64,000 nucleotides of DNA. It comes from Setaria digitata. Lineage: Eukaryota > Nematoda > Chromadorea > Rhabditida > Setariidae. Location of the stretch: NCBI GenBank assembly GCA_003640385.1, contig RCAB01000023.1, forward strand, positions 186,001-250,000, written 5' to 3'. Every line of letters begins with the position of its first letter. Positions within the stretch are counted from its first letter, which is position 1. Position numbers and translations under genes: made by a program. Positions 50,728 through 63,581 of this stretch are shown here, piece after piece. The notes under the pieces are model-generated. The model did no database searches and was not told the DNA's origin. It saw nothing but the letters and a program-made list of their open reading frames with translations.

Positions 50728-52598
50728 CTATGGAACAGAAAATTGCTTTTATTTCTCAATTAGCAAGAAAGAAGTAGCAAGAAGTATATTTACGTGAAGA
50801 TGGCCTAATTCAAGTGTAATACGTGTGGTGGAGAAACATTGCTTTTCATATGATATTAAACCCTTTTGTGTATATTTTGTAGTTTTTGACTAATTTTTTT
50901 TGAAGGTCTAATTCTACAAAAACTTTTCCTCATTAAGGAAAGAAATTTCTTACAATTTTGGCTGAAATTTTATTCGTCGTAAACGCATTTGTTCTTCTCT
51001 CTGAAGTAATACCTTATACGTTTGATTCAATCAAATTTGATGATACCACAATTTGATATCAGCAAAAAAAAACTGTTTTAGCAATTTCATTTTATCGGAA
51101 ATAGATTAAAATTAACCAAAAATGTTTATGTATGAACGGAAGGTATTTTAAAGAACATTATAATAAACTTTTTAAAAAAAAAATTGGATCTTACGACACT
51201 GCAGCTGAAATTTTGCAAAAATTAAAACGAGTTAGCTAAATTTGATTAAAGCTTAGATTCGCAAAAGCAAATGGAATAAATGTCAAAAATGTAATTCCCG
51301 AAAACCAGCCCTAAATCTTTCGCGAAGAATTCTGCTTTAAAAAGAATCAATTTCACCTGAAACCACTCAGACTACTGATGCAGTACCACCAATTTCATGG
51401 AAATGTGTTTCTTCGGAGAATTTGAATGAATGCAATATGCAAATCCTGTCACTGTGTACCTTGCCTTGTGAAATTACAAATTATAATCTTTACATCTTGT
51501 TTTTGCTACGCTTCCACACTACGTCGAGAACACAGCTTGCTTTGGAAATGGTTCAACTACACTTTTATCGGCACGATAACAAGATAATTCCCTTGTTATT
51601 CAGATAGTAAAAGCATAATCACAGTGAAGTGACCAAGAAGTTAGTGAAAATAATTCAGATCAAAAAGTAAAATCCGAAAATCTAGAACCACAACAACAGA
51701 TTCAAGCATAAAGTACGAACTTTACAAACTGTAATATCTAGTGGTTACAGACCAAAAATTAGAATCAGGCCCAAGCACAATTCGTCGCGACCTCATTCCT
51801 TATAATTAATCTAATGTCAATGATGGAAGATTGGAATAATTATCACAGAAACAACAGTCGGGATAACTTTTTATTGAATAAAGCAACCGAGGGACATGAA
51901 CTGCAGACCACAACAAGTTTGTTCAAATAAAACTCTGTTGATATTGAAAAGCATTAGTAATATATTCTATGAATTACTGCAAACCAGTAGTAGTATTCAC
52001 AATCATGAATGATAGTATGAATAAAATAAAGATTATTTTGGTGTTTTCTTAGTGTGTACATAAATTGAATTTAAATGTAGCGTGACGGTCCCTTTACTTT
52101 TTTACTTCAGCTATAATGCAAATGTTTTACTACTCGCAATTGATATGTCGATGGAGTTAAGAAAAATATCATTACCACTAAATTATTTATCCATCCCACT
52201 TATACGACTCATCCTACTGTTCTGATGCAATTTTATGAGAGTGATTAAGTAAAAAAACAGCTGGGCAATAAATAAAGAGAATTTACACTATCTACAGAAA
52301 ACTTCAAAACTATAAACATCAAACGAGTACATAATCATGCGGAAGTAGAAATTCTTACAGGTCACAGCTTAGTTTAATATAGATTAAATCAGCGAACCAA
52401 TCTTACGAATTTCAATTTCTGAAATTTGACACCAAAGGCTGACGTTCGCGAGTTGTGAGTCGCACAGATTTTCAAACTAAAGTCTTTTTACGAATAATAT
52501 ATCTAATGGATCAGGGCATAAAAGAAACAAAGAAATCCTTACAACATAGAAAAAAATCGTTTACGAAAATGGCAATATAGCAACTTTGGAGATATGAA
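50728..52598. other. Intergenic region between GT43 and RBBP5 genes
   Basis: No supported coding sequence. The missing 5' exon of the minus-strand glucuronyltransferase should be just above 50728; the 3' UTR of RBBP5 is just below 52599. The rest is AT-rich sequence with A tracts. Confidence 0.45.
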
Positions 52599-55500
52599 TC
52601 ATTTAACCCTTCGCTGTTTAGTCATGCTCCGCATCGAAATTACATTAGATGAAGTATAAGTCGCCGGTCTTTTCCGACTACCTGGAAAGGAAAACCAGGT
52701 ATTTATAAAATGAAAATAATTTCATATTTCAAATCGATACATGCAAAAAAAAAAAAAAGGAAAAAGAAACTAAACAAGTGGAGAACAATAAATAAATAAA
52801 AGAGAAAAAAAAAAAGAAAATGCAATGAATAGAACCTGAATATGACTCTGCATCAAGCGTGTTCGTCACTTCTTCTGTTTCTGAATAAAACCGATGTACT
52901 AGGTGAAGAAAATGAACAATAAAATTAGAACGCTGAAGCCTACTGTAAACAAATTTCCAACAGAGTTAAGTAATTTAAGTAAATACCTGTCAACAATAAT
53001 GCAGGATTTTCCTCTGGATTTTCGATTTCGGGTGCAATCGGTAAAAACCAAAGTGGACCATGTTGGGCTGTTAAATCAGTAACATACATGCTACCATCAT
53101 CATCTTCATCCGAGCTGCAGTACACAGCATTTGGTTTAAGAGTCACCACGTCAACGATCTCGTCGTCCTCTTCCTATCTACGATATTTTAAATTCTGAAT
53201 GGTGTTATGTTCATAAAAAGACATAATACGATCAAAATCTGAAATCTAAAAGCAGATCTGCAACTTCAGACGAATTTAATGAATAGCTTTTTTTAAACTT
53301 AAATGAATTTACTTGAAAACCTTAAGACCTTAGAAGTTTGTGGAGTTGGTTCGTCAGCATCCTCATCTTCCAAATCGAACTCCGATTCTTTCTCAATGTA
53401 TTTTACATTTTCTTCGAGTTCTGTAAATTCAGGTGCGAAAGCGCTCCAATTTTCAACATGTGCCTGAAAGCCCGACATTTTATTTTGAAAACCCAGTTAA
53501 CAGCAAGAAAATCAAAAGGATTATAAAAAATTAACCTGGGTCCAAACAGAAACAAGGCCATTAGCAATAGAAAGTATAATGGGGCGTGTCGGGTGCCACT
53601 GCACATCATGTAAGGTTTCACCCTAAAATTGCAAAAATGTAACAGTTTTTAAATGGGTCATTTTGATACGTGCACATATGAGCTATCTAATCTTAAAAGA
53701 CAATTTTAAGTCATACATTCAACAGGGTCGACAAATTCGATGCAACTAATCTCAAATCTTTTTTTTTCTAATTTGGCAAAACAAAGTTCAACTTAAATAT
53801 TTACCTTCGTGCCATGCAACATTTTGATCAAACTTCCCGAATTTCGCTCCCAAATGTACAGTGAATGTGCCTTAGTACTAGCACCACAAATATAATCACC
53901 ATCGTTTGATACACATATTGCTTTCCATGAAGCCTAAAAATACTCACAGCTGATACAGCTTCTAAAATTCTCAATTAATTTCAGTAACGAAATTAATCCA
54001 CACCAGCCATTCAAAGCACGCTTAATATATTAAATTCTAACTGGCTTTGTCTACAAAGAAATTAACAACCTAAAAGTAGATATTAGGGAACGAAAATATT
54101 ACCGCACTACATTTCAGCATTCTCTAGTTCTTAACAATTAAACCCCAAAAATATATAATACTGCATCATACATTTAAGATAAATTTTTAAAGAAATTATT
54201 TCCGAACCATAACTATTCTTATTTTAAACAATAAAATTTGTGGAAGCAAATTACAGGACCTCCAGACCAAAGGTTGGATCCTCAACCATGTTACCGACAC
54301 TGCTTATAAATCCAAGTTTTAAAGCAACCAAGAAAGTTAAAACAAACCTTGTTGATTATATCCAAAAGTTTCTGCAATGGCTCAACAACAGTCCCATGAT
54401 GTTTTTTAAGCAAAACATCTAGTTTATAAGTTCTAATAATTCGATCCTGCGAATTCGTTAATAAAAAATCACCACGACGAGTTAGCAATATGTTTTTAAT
54501 CTGGAAAAAGAAAAAAAAAAAAAAAAAAATAATAATTCTTGGCTCTCGGTAACATCTCTTGCTCTGGGGTGTAAGGTGCAGCAAAGCATTCCTTTGTCTT
54601 TCCTACTTCTGACAAGAAGTTGTTTAAGGGGGAACGAGAACATAATCCTTCAACAATATCTTAATCAATTAAACTCTGCATTTCTGAAGAAAAAAAAAAA
54701 TGAAACAGTTACCTGATGTGTAGCATTTTGTTTTACGAATGTGATCAATTCTAATGTCTGGGCATTGTAAAAAGAAATACGACCTTTACTACTGCCGGTG
54801 ACGATATATTTTCCCCTACGATCAAACGTTCCCACGGTAACTTCGCCAGACTGATCATCGATTTCTTCAGGAAACTTTATCTATAGTTACTCATTTTGTG
54901 TTTTTGCTAATTTGTAAAACAAATATTCTTGTACTTAAATATCACTTTTATTGTGGCTATCCGTCCTGTATGTTATGATAGAAATATGAGAGATCTCCTC
55001 TATCCCTCACTGGCTCTTTTTTATTTCATTGAAATAAAAGAAAAAAAGATTTGTTTAATCTGAAACTAGCAAAGAAAAGACTTTACTTCCGTCTGCAGTT
55101 TAGCTTCCAGATCTAGAAGCACTGGACTGGCGCCCAAATAAATAACCAGTATATGTCTGTCATTGCTAGAAATGAATGTTTTAAAAAAAAAAAAAAAAAA
55201 AAGAAAAGAGAAGGGGAATAAAGGCTTTATTATCCAACGTGGATGTTAACAAGATGAATATACATGAATTTCTCGGCAATTTATATTTGTCGGAGATACC
55301 CATAGGAAGATATTTGAAATATTAAAGTCATTCTTCAGTGCAGAAAGAGATTTCGTCCTCTAAAGCTGTGATAATGGAACAATACCAAACCGTGGGTTGA
55401 ACATCGCACAAAGAACTGGTGATCCGTAAATCTGCCTTTCGATTCGAGATCCTTCCAGAACATCCCATACTGCTACGGACCAGTCGTTACTTGCTGTTAA

Positions 55501-55861
55501 CAATTTGCGACCATCACGCGACCAACTTAAGGATGTTATGGAGTATCCATGACATACCCAACTCTGAACTACTACTCAACAGTTCAGTACCTCGGGAACG
55601 ATAACAAATGAGAGGAAGCCTTGAACAGTAAAGAAATAAGGCAATTTGCAAAGATGAACGGAAGAAAATCACTTTAACAACTCCTTTCGTTATAAGATCA
55701 AAGATATACACACGGCCATCAACACTACCAACGGCAATCAGCGAACCCCAACGATTGAATCTGCAGCAATTTGCTGAGCCCTGCTGCGTGTCCAAAGCTC
55801 CATCCAACTCTTCAGGAAAGCAGATCCCAAAATTCTTATCCAACAACTCCGAGTTCATCAT
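52599..55861 (-). CDS. RBBP5: RBBP5, WD40 subunit of SET1/MLL H3K4 methyltransferase complexes
   Basis: Core WRAD subunit that activates SET1/MLL histone H3 Lys4 methylation in the nucleus. Minus-strand exons: 55861-55673, 55563-55386, 55165-55087, 54880-54713, 54500-54348, 53933-53805, 53622-53536, 53463-53329, 53173-52987, 52880-52836, 52681-52599. It begins [20 protein letters not shown], followed by [98 protein letters not shown], and [20 protein letters not shown], then an acidic stretch and the WDR5-binding region [13 protein letters not shown]. About 477 residues, shorter than the roughly 540 of human because the basic C-terminal tail is brief (ends KQRRVK). The exon 2-3 junction is one base short at TTTGG|TATTG; one more G would read PRFGNDRHILV, as expected. 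All other junctions fit. Confidence 0.95.
55183..55202. repeat. Poly(A) run in an RBBP5 intron
   Basis: About 20 consecutive A on the plus strand (a T run on the sense strand of RBBP5), 18 bases upstream of the exon 3 acceptor, where it forms part of the polypyrimidine tract. A similar run lies at about 54507-54529. Confidence 0.9.
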
Positions 55862-57579
55862 TTTGACCTATAAATAATGGTACTAGGCTATATCTTCTAT
55901 TAGCTAACTGATCATTCCTACCACATTCTCTCGTGGCAAAATTCTTATCAACCTGATACCTCTCCCACCACTAACCTCCCACTCCACCAACCATAAACTC
56001 TGCCGCGGGATAACTATCCACTCGGAAAATCCAGTTGTTGCATTCTCGTTGCATGTCCCGAACTTTGCAGGAAGATGTCCCGTTCGGTACGATCTTTATT
56101 AGTTCTGGCGACTGATAAGGGCGTTTGTTTGGAGATATATGAGGGAGGGATTCACCATGCCTCTATTTCTTTTCATTCATTAATTATCTCTTAGAGCTTA
56201 ACGCTGCATCTGGAACGATACTCAGTCTCGACTGAACATTTAGTGTTTTCTCGACTTTCCGCTTAGCAACTCTTTTGCAATAACAACGATGGATCTCTTC
56301 AATGATAACCAGTCCTCAACTATTCCATTTGTGCGAAAACGCAAGAGAGTGGAAATATCAAGAGGATGATGATACCAAGAAGTGAACATATCCAATCCTA
56401 TAAGTATACATGTGATATGCCTCAATTGCTCGAGTTGTGAGTTGCAGGTGAATTACTGCGTGATCAAGTACTGGTTGGATCTTCTTGAAGTTCCATTTCA
56501 CCTGTATCAGAAATTTTCAACAAAAATTCAATATTTCCAAAATTTCAAATAAATTTCATGAAACGATCTTCTCACACGCCATTAGTTTTTAGCCGTTTAG
56601 ATAAGATGAAACCATCCGAAAAATTAAACTAAATTGAAAAAAAAAATTTTAAGTCTGTGCTTCTAATAGAGAGACTTTCCTCACCGAATATTTATTATTG
56701 TTGGTGAATGATTAATCGAAACCAATTAATTCATTCCAGAGAAAAGAAATTTAGTGGTCATTTTTCTGAAGCATCCATTTGTTCTGAAGTATTTTAGATT
56801 TCTTTAATTATCCAGAAATCTCGAAATAATGATGATGCTTTCTATCATCTTTCTGGATATTTTGATGAAAATTTTCGAGAGAATCAAGCAGCTTATTTTA
56901 TATGCTAAGAAAATATTTTTGTCAGTGAGCCTACTCCTGACTGAGAGGTCACGCAAAGACGTCACAAAGTTGTCGCTCTGTTGAATCCCTTTCCTTGCCT
57001 GATTTTTTTCTTCATAATACAAATAAATAGTCAAATTAAAAACTAAATTCAGAAGAGGACTTTCTTCAGAATCTTCTGACCACTCCAATCATGATATCTA
57101 TGACTTACTTGGAACTTACTGCCACAGAAATAAGTGTGAATACAACCACAATCGATTAAAAAAGGCTCAAGTATACACTTACTCAATCTATCAAAGTTCC
57201 ACCTGTGAATTTGTGATTGACAAACCTACCCAGAATTCAATTAATTCTACCTTAAATTTGTGCTATGTAGACAGTTGATTCAGATTAACTCCTAGGTTTA
57301 GTGGTCATGAGCGCTTCTCACAACAATACAGATTGCATAAATATTGTACTCTGCCTAATTATTTAGATCACTAAACCCATACATTTTGTTGTTGGTCAGA
57401 GTTAAGAAAAATTCGATTTTGTTTATCGAAAATTTCGAAAGGTTTCTTAAAATTTCTCTGTGAAATAAAGTTGACTAATTTAGTTCCAAGATCGCTTCTA
57501 ATTAAACCATTGAATTTGAAACTGAAAACTTTTGGGAACCAGTTTTAAATTTCAGCGGAGGAAATTCTTGCTAAAAGCA
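55862..57579. other. RBBP5 upstream region with a coding-like, multi-frame-open patch
   Basis: The RBBP5 promoter/5' UTR should be here. At about 55970-56520 the sequence is less AT-rich and open in several frames. Minus: a frame ending near 55968 contains CKVRDMQRECNNWIFRVDSY; another, behind a TCTGATACAG acceptor near 56501, contains KIQPVLDHAVIHLQLTTRAI. Plus: ATG 56289 begins MDLFNDNQSSTIPFVRKRKR, and a downstream plus frame reads CVIKYWLDLLEVPFHLYQ. I could not join any set into a consistent gene. Between 56520 and 57579 I see only one 94-codon minus frame (56804-57088) without an ATG. Confidence 0.35.
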
Positions 57580-57768
57580 TTAATTCATACTATTATATTT
57601 TTTAATAATATTGCTATTGCCCTTAACATCCTTGATGTCATTATCATTAACACTGTCAAAACGACAAAGTTGCCCATCAGTGCCTTCCAATAATGATGCT
57701 GAAAAAGCTGCGCTGCTGATAACGATGATAATAGTATAATCGACTAATTTCCTTATCAGTCCCATCAT
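57580..57768 (-). CDS. Possible small secreted peptide ORF
   Basis: A 62-codon intronless frame starting MMGLIRKLVDY, then a hydrophobic core TIIIVISSAAFSAS with a plausible signal-peptidase site (AFSA), then a polar 35-residue remainder with one Cys and many Asp/Asn. It could be a secreted peptide or the first exon of a larger gene, or chance. No family recognised. Confidence 0.22.
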   Translation of the reverse strand: MMGLIRKLVDYTIIIVISSAAFSASLLEGTDGQLCRFDSVNDNDIKDVKGNSNIIKKYNSMN

Positions 57769-60651
57769 TCAAATAGAAGTGTCTTATCAAGAAAAGTCAA
57801 ATATCTGATGACTTACACATAATTTCGTTATTTACATCAATCATTTTTTTTTTGCTTTGTTTTGGTCCCAATTACTATAGCGTTGTATTTTATCGTCATT
57901 ATTTGCTACAAAACACGCAATAAAAATAATATTTCATATTAACTGCTTTTGTAAGCATTGTAAATCCAAAATCAATTGATTAATGCCTATTTTTTAAATT
58001 CATTGTATTTTAACATTCCATAATTACAGTTTCTGTCAGGGGTTGCTAACATAATTAAATTAAATTTATGCTATTAGCAAAACTCAGTTCGAAATATCTC
58101 TTTCAGTTCTCATTGTTTGATAATTTAACATGTAATTCATTTTCTAGACGTAAGCAGTAAGTTCAAACAGTCAAAAGATTCTCTGAAGTAGTAAAACTGG
58201 ACCAGTTCATGTTATCATCCGTTCCTTAAATAAACTTTTTCTTCCAGCGCCAAAAAGAAAATTCAACAAAAGAGCTAATTATTGAAAAAAAAAAAAAGTA
58301 CTGATCAAATTATTGTTTATGCAGTTGTAGTTGTTCCAAATTTTTATTTGTTTTAATTTTAGAAGTTCATTTCAGATGTTGAAATCTCTCGTAATAGCTA
58401 TGCTTCTTACCTAATAATTTTCATTTCATTTTATAACTCTTTCAATTTTTCATTCCTCCACTTTTTTCTCTTCCTCACGAAAGTCCAAAGCAAAGGACTG
58501 TTTTCAAAACTCCCAACATCTTGCTTTATGAAGTAATGTTATCACTTCTAAGTAAATAGTTTTTGTGTGGAATGTTAAGCAACCGAAGACTAAACTATCA
58601 AATGATTTTCAAGTATCTTCTCTTTTCTGGCACTTTAAATATTACATGAATCAGAACTGATAAAAAGTTTAGGGCTAAACTGTTTGATAAGTATAAAATA
58701 TGCAATAATGGCTTGTAATAAACGAACTGTTTATCTTGGTGACAAACCGATACCGCTTCTAAAGAAATCATTCTATACACATTGAACTACTTTGTTCTGT
58801 GATTCATGGGAAATGCAAACTTTCAAAAATATAAAACAAAAAAGAAATCAAGTAATTAATCAATCTTATCATACATTGCTTGTTATGTTACTTCATTAAA
58901 TTAATACTAAAGCACGTGTTACAGAAACCTTTGCTCTTCTTTACTATTTTCTAATTAATTGTCAAATCTGTTTTGTGTACAAAGTAGATTATTGAAACTT
59001 CGTAAAATGCAGCCTTTCATTTCATCATTTTCTTATCAGTTCAAATCTTATCAGTTAGTTTTCAAAGCTTCAGTTCAAGTGATTTCAATGTTTCCGCTTC
59101 ATGAGATGACGCTTATCTTATTATAAATTATTTTAATAAAATTAAAGTCAACACTATCGTACTGATTTAAATTTTAGTCGTCTGTTCTGTATGACATACA
59201 TTACAATGCAACATGTTAGATATTACATATTCACTTATTTTAAGCGTAGTAAGATTCTGAATGGCATCTAGTGCTCTATCATTAGTAAGCTTGTGCTTCT
59301 GCAACTTTCGGATGTTTATCCGGAACTACTAAAAGCATGAAAGGTTTATTACCGCATTTCACTCGAATGATTTTGCGACGACATTAATTTTTCTCTTAAA
59401 TTGAAGAGAATATTCTCATATCTCATTGAATACAATAACGTTCTTAATTTTATTCCCAGTTGCAATTTTCAACTCTAATTAACAAATCTACAAGTAGAGT
59501 GAGCGTTAAAAATTGAAATAGTGTAGAATGTAGTTGTATTTGTTTAATAATATCATTTTTTTTTTTTCTACAGTTCCTTCCTATAAATGAATTAATTTAA
59601 AGCTAAAACGGAAAAATCTAAAACAGGTCATTGTATCATTTTACGACTAAAGTGGACTGGGTTTTGACTCAGATTCAATTTATTCAGTAGTTTTTCAAAA
59701 ATAATTTTTGGACACAAGAAATGATTTTTTTTTCCTTAGATCTTAGCTAAAGAAAAAACTTATAAAAAGTTTAATTATTAATAAGAAAATTACATTAAAC
59801 TTCCTTGGTTGTATAGAAATGACCAACTTGAAGCATACTAGTCTATTAGGTAGTTAGTCAAGTAGCAGAGCAGGTTGCTGTTTGTGAATAATTATGACCT
59901 ATTATTCTTTGAAAAAGTTTAACTTTTCAATGCTCAGTAAACTTGCTCATTGGTAGTAAGTAGTACGTTAATTTAAGTTCAACAGCTATATAGCAAAACT
60001 AAAAGATTAAAAATAATTATGAATTCTTGGAGTAGTTCGCCTTATCAAAGTTTCCGTTTGAACAGCCGGTATTTGTTTAATAACTGAGATTTCCAAAACT
60101 ACGAATTTTATTCCTTAAACAACATTTCTAACTTTATTAATTCTTATGTCTAATTGATTTTTTTAAATAATAACTTGCTAGATATTGTTAATTCATGCAA
60201 ATAAATAGATGACAAAGCAATCAGTGATGACTAACACTAACTTATCTTTTAGTTACAAACTTTTTTAAATTATGTCGAACATAACGATTCGTAATTATCA
60301 TTTGGAAGTCTTTGATTCGATTGTTAATTTTCATTTTTTATTTTATTTATTTTTTGGGAATTGAGCACTATCCAGTATTATTCCAGCTAATCATTCGAAC
60401 TTCTGTTTCTCACATATTTGTAACAAAACTCAAAAAAAAAAAAAAAAATTATTTTGACTACTCTTCAACGGCTAACTTTTTAATTGGCCATTTTCTATCC
60501 TTTCAGCTAATCAGACTTATAATTAAATTGTCAGCAACGTTAAACTGCAATTTTCTTTATGTGCAATGTTTGCTCACTTTAGGTTGTTGGCCAGTTAGTT
60601 CTCCATTCTTAAGGGTTTTGAAATCTTAACAACGAAGCAATCATATCTAAC
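57769..60651. other. AT-rich intergenic DNA upstream of the sugar transporter
   Basis: I see no supported gene or structured repeat; A and T tracts are frequent. The promoter of the transporter gene presumably lies in its last part. Confidence 0.5.
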
Positions 60652-63581
60652 ATGGGCTTACCGCCGTATTTGTTATCCTTATCATTGGCTGCATGTTTTA
60701 ATGGAAATTTTCAACAGGCATATTTGCTGTCTATATTAAATCAGCCATATTTAGAAATACATCAGGTATTTCTTATCCATGTCGGTGCGTAAATGGTTGA
60801 TTTTTGTGAACTTTGTTAAAGAGGAGGGATTTGAAGGGTTCTGTGAATATTTACTGATGTATCTGTGAAACTTCAGTTCATCAATGAATCAACAATAGCA
60901 AGATCGGGAAAACCGATTGATCCGCTGGCTTTAAATATCCTTTGGTCACTCGTCAATGTCATGAATCCAGTTTCCGGTATTGTTGGCCAGATGATCGCCT
61001 ATTTGATTTGTGACCGAATTGGGCGGCGTTGGACAGCAATAACTTCGTGCCTCATTGCTATTCCTGGTATGCTCCATTGTAGGCGGTTGAAACTTAACTT
61101 ACACTAACTTGAATACGTGGTAAATACGCAAACACTTTTTAGCGTTATTACTTTCGATGTTCACGCGGCAATGTTTCCCCTACTACGAGGCGCTTGTAGT
61201 TGGCCGTTTTCTTTGGGGTACAGCGAACGGTATTGCGATCGTTGTGCAAACCGTTTGGATTGTGGAAAGTGCCTCCGCGATGCAACGTGGATTCGTTAAT
61301 TCCTGGCAAGAAGTGATTGCAACGATCGGTAAGTTTCTGACACTGATACTCTGCAAGCAAACTGGTCATCAGAATCTCGTTCTCTTTAAAGCCATCAGAA
61401 TCCATCAAAATAGGCAGAGTCTGATGGCATTTCTCATGCACATTTACCTTACTTCGCAGTGCCAGCCAAGCATTCTTTCCTTTCAATGTAGACAGATACG
61501 AGCAATACTTTTTTGAAAGCCAAGAAAACTACTACTGTTCACACCCACAACTATTGCAGGCAACTTATTAACGCAATTAATCGGAGTACCGTTCTCAACA
61601 GCCGAACTTTGGCCATTTATGTTTGCCATACCTCTTGCTGTTACCGTCATTTCTTTGGTAGTATTTATTTTAATGTATGAATCGCCGCAGTATGCACTGA
61701 TGTTTTCTCATGATCGACAAGAAGTATGTTATTCTCTCTTTTAAGGTTAACATTTTAATATCTAATTTAGACTTTACTAATTAGCAAAAAAATTACCTAG
61801 TTTTGTGACAGCTTCATTCAATCTTCATATAAATTTCTCGAGTTATTACAGATAACAAGGATACAATAAAATAGACTAAATCGATTGATTTCTATTTCTT
61901 TCTTTTAACTTCGTCAAAAACTGAACGTTATTTTTTGTTTCCACTCAAAAATTCTTTAATATTCAAGGACTAAAATGAAACAATCAAATTTAAATTGGAA
62001 AACTTAAATGATTACAGGCTGCACTTGCAATCCGTGCGTATCATGGCCTGAAAAATGATTTAGAAATTAATGAACAAATAAAGAAATATGAGGAAGACGG
62101 ACAAAGGACTGAAGAAGCGAAGAAGGAACAGGAGAATACGAAAGAGCCAAACGGTTTCGAAATTATGTTCATGCCTTGGAAGGCGAATGATCCCTTATCG
62201 ACCGTCATACGATTTGGGGCCTGGGTCGGGATTATGGTTAAGGTAAGTTAGCAACCTTTAATCTACAGTGCCAAACAAGTTTTGTCTTTGATACTAGTCC
62301 ATAAATTTTCCAGATTTTCCAGATTAAACATTAATTTCGACCCTCAAAAATATCATCAATTTAAGAAAAAAATTTCAAATTTGGGTCAATCTCAAAATGA
62401 CTGTAGTATATTTCAGATTGCTTATGTATTTACGGGAGCACGGGTTATTCGATCATTTAATACTTTCATTTATCATAATTTAGGTAAATGGCCAAAAAGA
62501 CACTCTCAGGTCCATACATTTTTCATAATCGCTTAATTTTTAATAAGAAGATAAATCACCGGTAGAGTATATTATGTAATAAGATATTCAAATCAGCTAC
62601 CTACTAAGGCTGGAGTGAGCAGTTGAACTTTTTCACGTTGAACTTCATCCAGTAATGGATATGGTCTACATGCCATTGATGTGGGCAAATAAGTAATTAG
62701 ACATAAAACTGAGATGCTTTATTGGCCATCAAGCAAGACATGAAGGAGCTTTTTATACCACAGAAACAGCATGGCCTTTTGATCCGTTTTACAGAATTTC
62801 AAATTTAGTGAACTACAGCAAAAAGTGCTATTTGATTTTAGCTTTTAGAGTCAGTTGACTAATTATGAAATGTCTCAGTTTTACTATTTAATTTAGAAAA
62901 ATTTCACTAAAATTGGTGCTTAACTGCAGTGGGGCTCATTAGCCAATACGATTATCCGATTACCACTATCGGTGATACCAATATTTATCATCGAACGTGC
63001 TGGACGACGTCCATTGATAATTATATCACAATTTGTGAGCCTATTATCCCTCTCAATGACAATGCTTTCAATTTTAATCGGTGAAGCAGCTAAGGTACCA
63101 TTATCCAAAGATTTCTTGCAATCCATAAATGCTCACATTTCATATTATTGCTGTCGAAACAAAAAATATTTCTTATATTTGCTCATTGATTTTCAAAGAT
63201 TTTGTTCACATTTTAACTCAAACTAAATTTCTTTAGCTTGGAACCCTAATAAGTGTATCGTTGGTACTATTTGCAACGTCACTTGGGATTGGCTCCGTGT
63301 CGAGATTTTATTCAGCTGAATTGGTCCCAAAAAGTATGATACTTCGAACGGTCACTGTTCTGTCATTGATTGAATCATTTATTAAGATAATATTAGATTT
63401 TGGTTTCTATCCACTTGCAACAATCACTGGTGGATATTCATTCTTAATTTTCATTCTTCCATCTGTTTTGTTTCTTATCCTCATGATATTTTACTGTCCA
63501 GAAACGAAGAAACAAACGGTTAATGAAATCTTAAATGAAATGGCATGGAAACTTAATATTAATATACAGTTTAAAGTATAA
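60652..63581 (+). CDS. SLC2-type facilitated sugar transporter (major facilitator superfamily)
   Basis: Twelve-helix membrane carrier, likely for hexoses. Exons 60652-60765, 60877-61066, 61143-61328, 61560-61723, 62018-62242, 62417-62509, 62930-63094, 63237-63581 close in frame: 1482 nt, 493 residues, a normal GLUT length. Seen: TM1 with LAACFNGNFQQAYLLSILNQ, the loop 2-3 signature CDRIGRRW, GRFLWGTANGIAI in helix 4, MYESPQYAL (the PESPR-like site after helix 6), the charged central loop (YEEDGQRTEEAKKEQE), the second repeat ERAGRRPLII, and CPETKKQTVNEI in the C-tail. Two departures from textbook GLUTs are YESPQY for PESPRY and a weak helix-7 sugar motif (VFTGARVIRSFNTFIYHN in place of the QQLSGINAV-like segment). 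The substrate is therefore uncertain. Starts at the first ATG of an exon. Confidence 0.9.
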
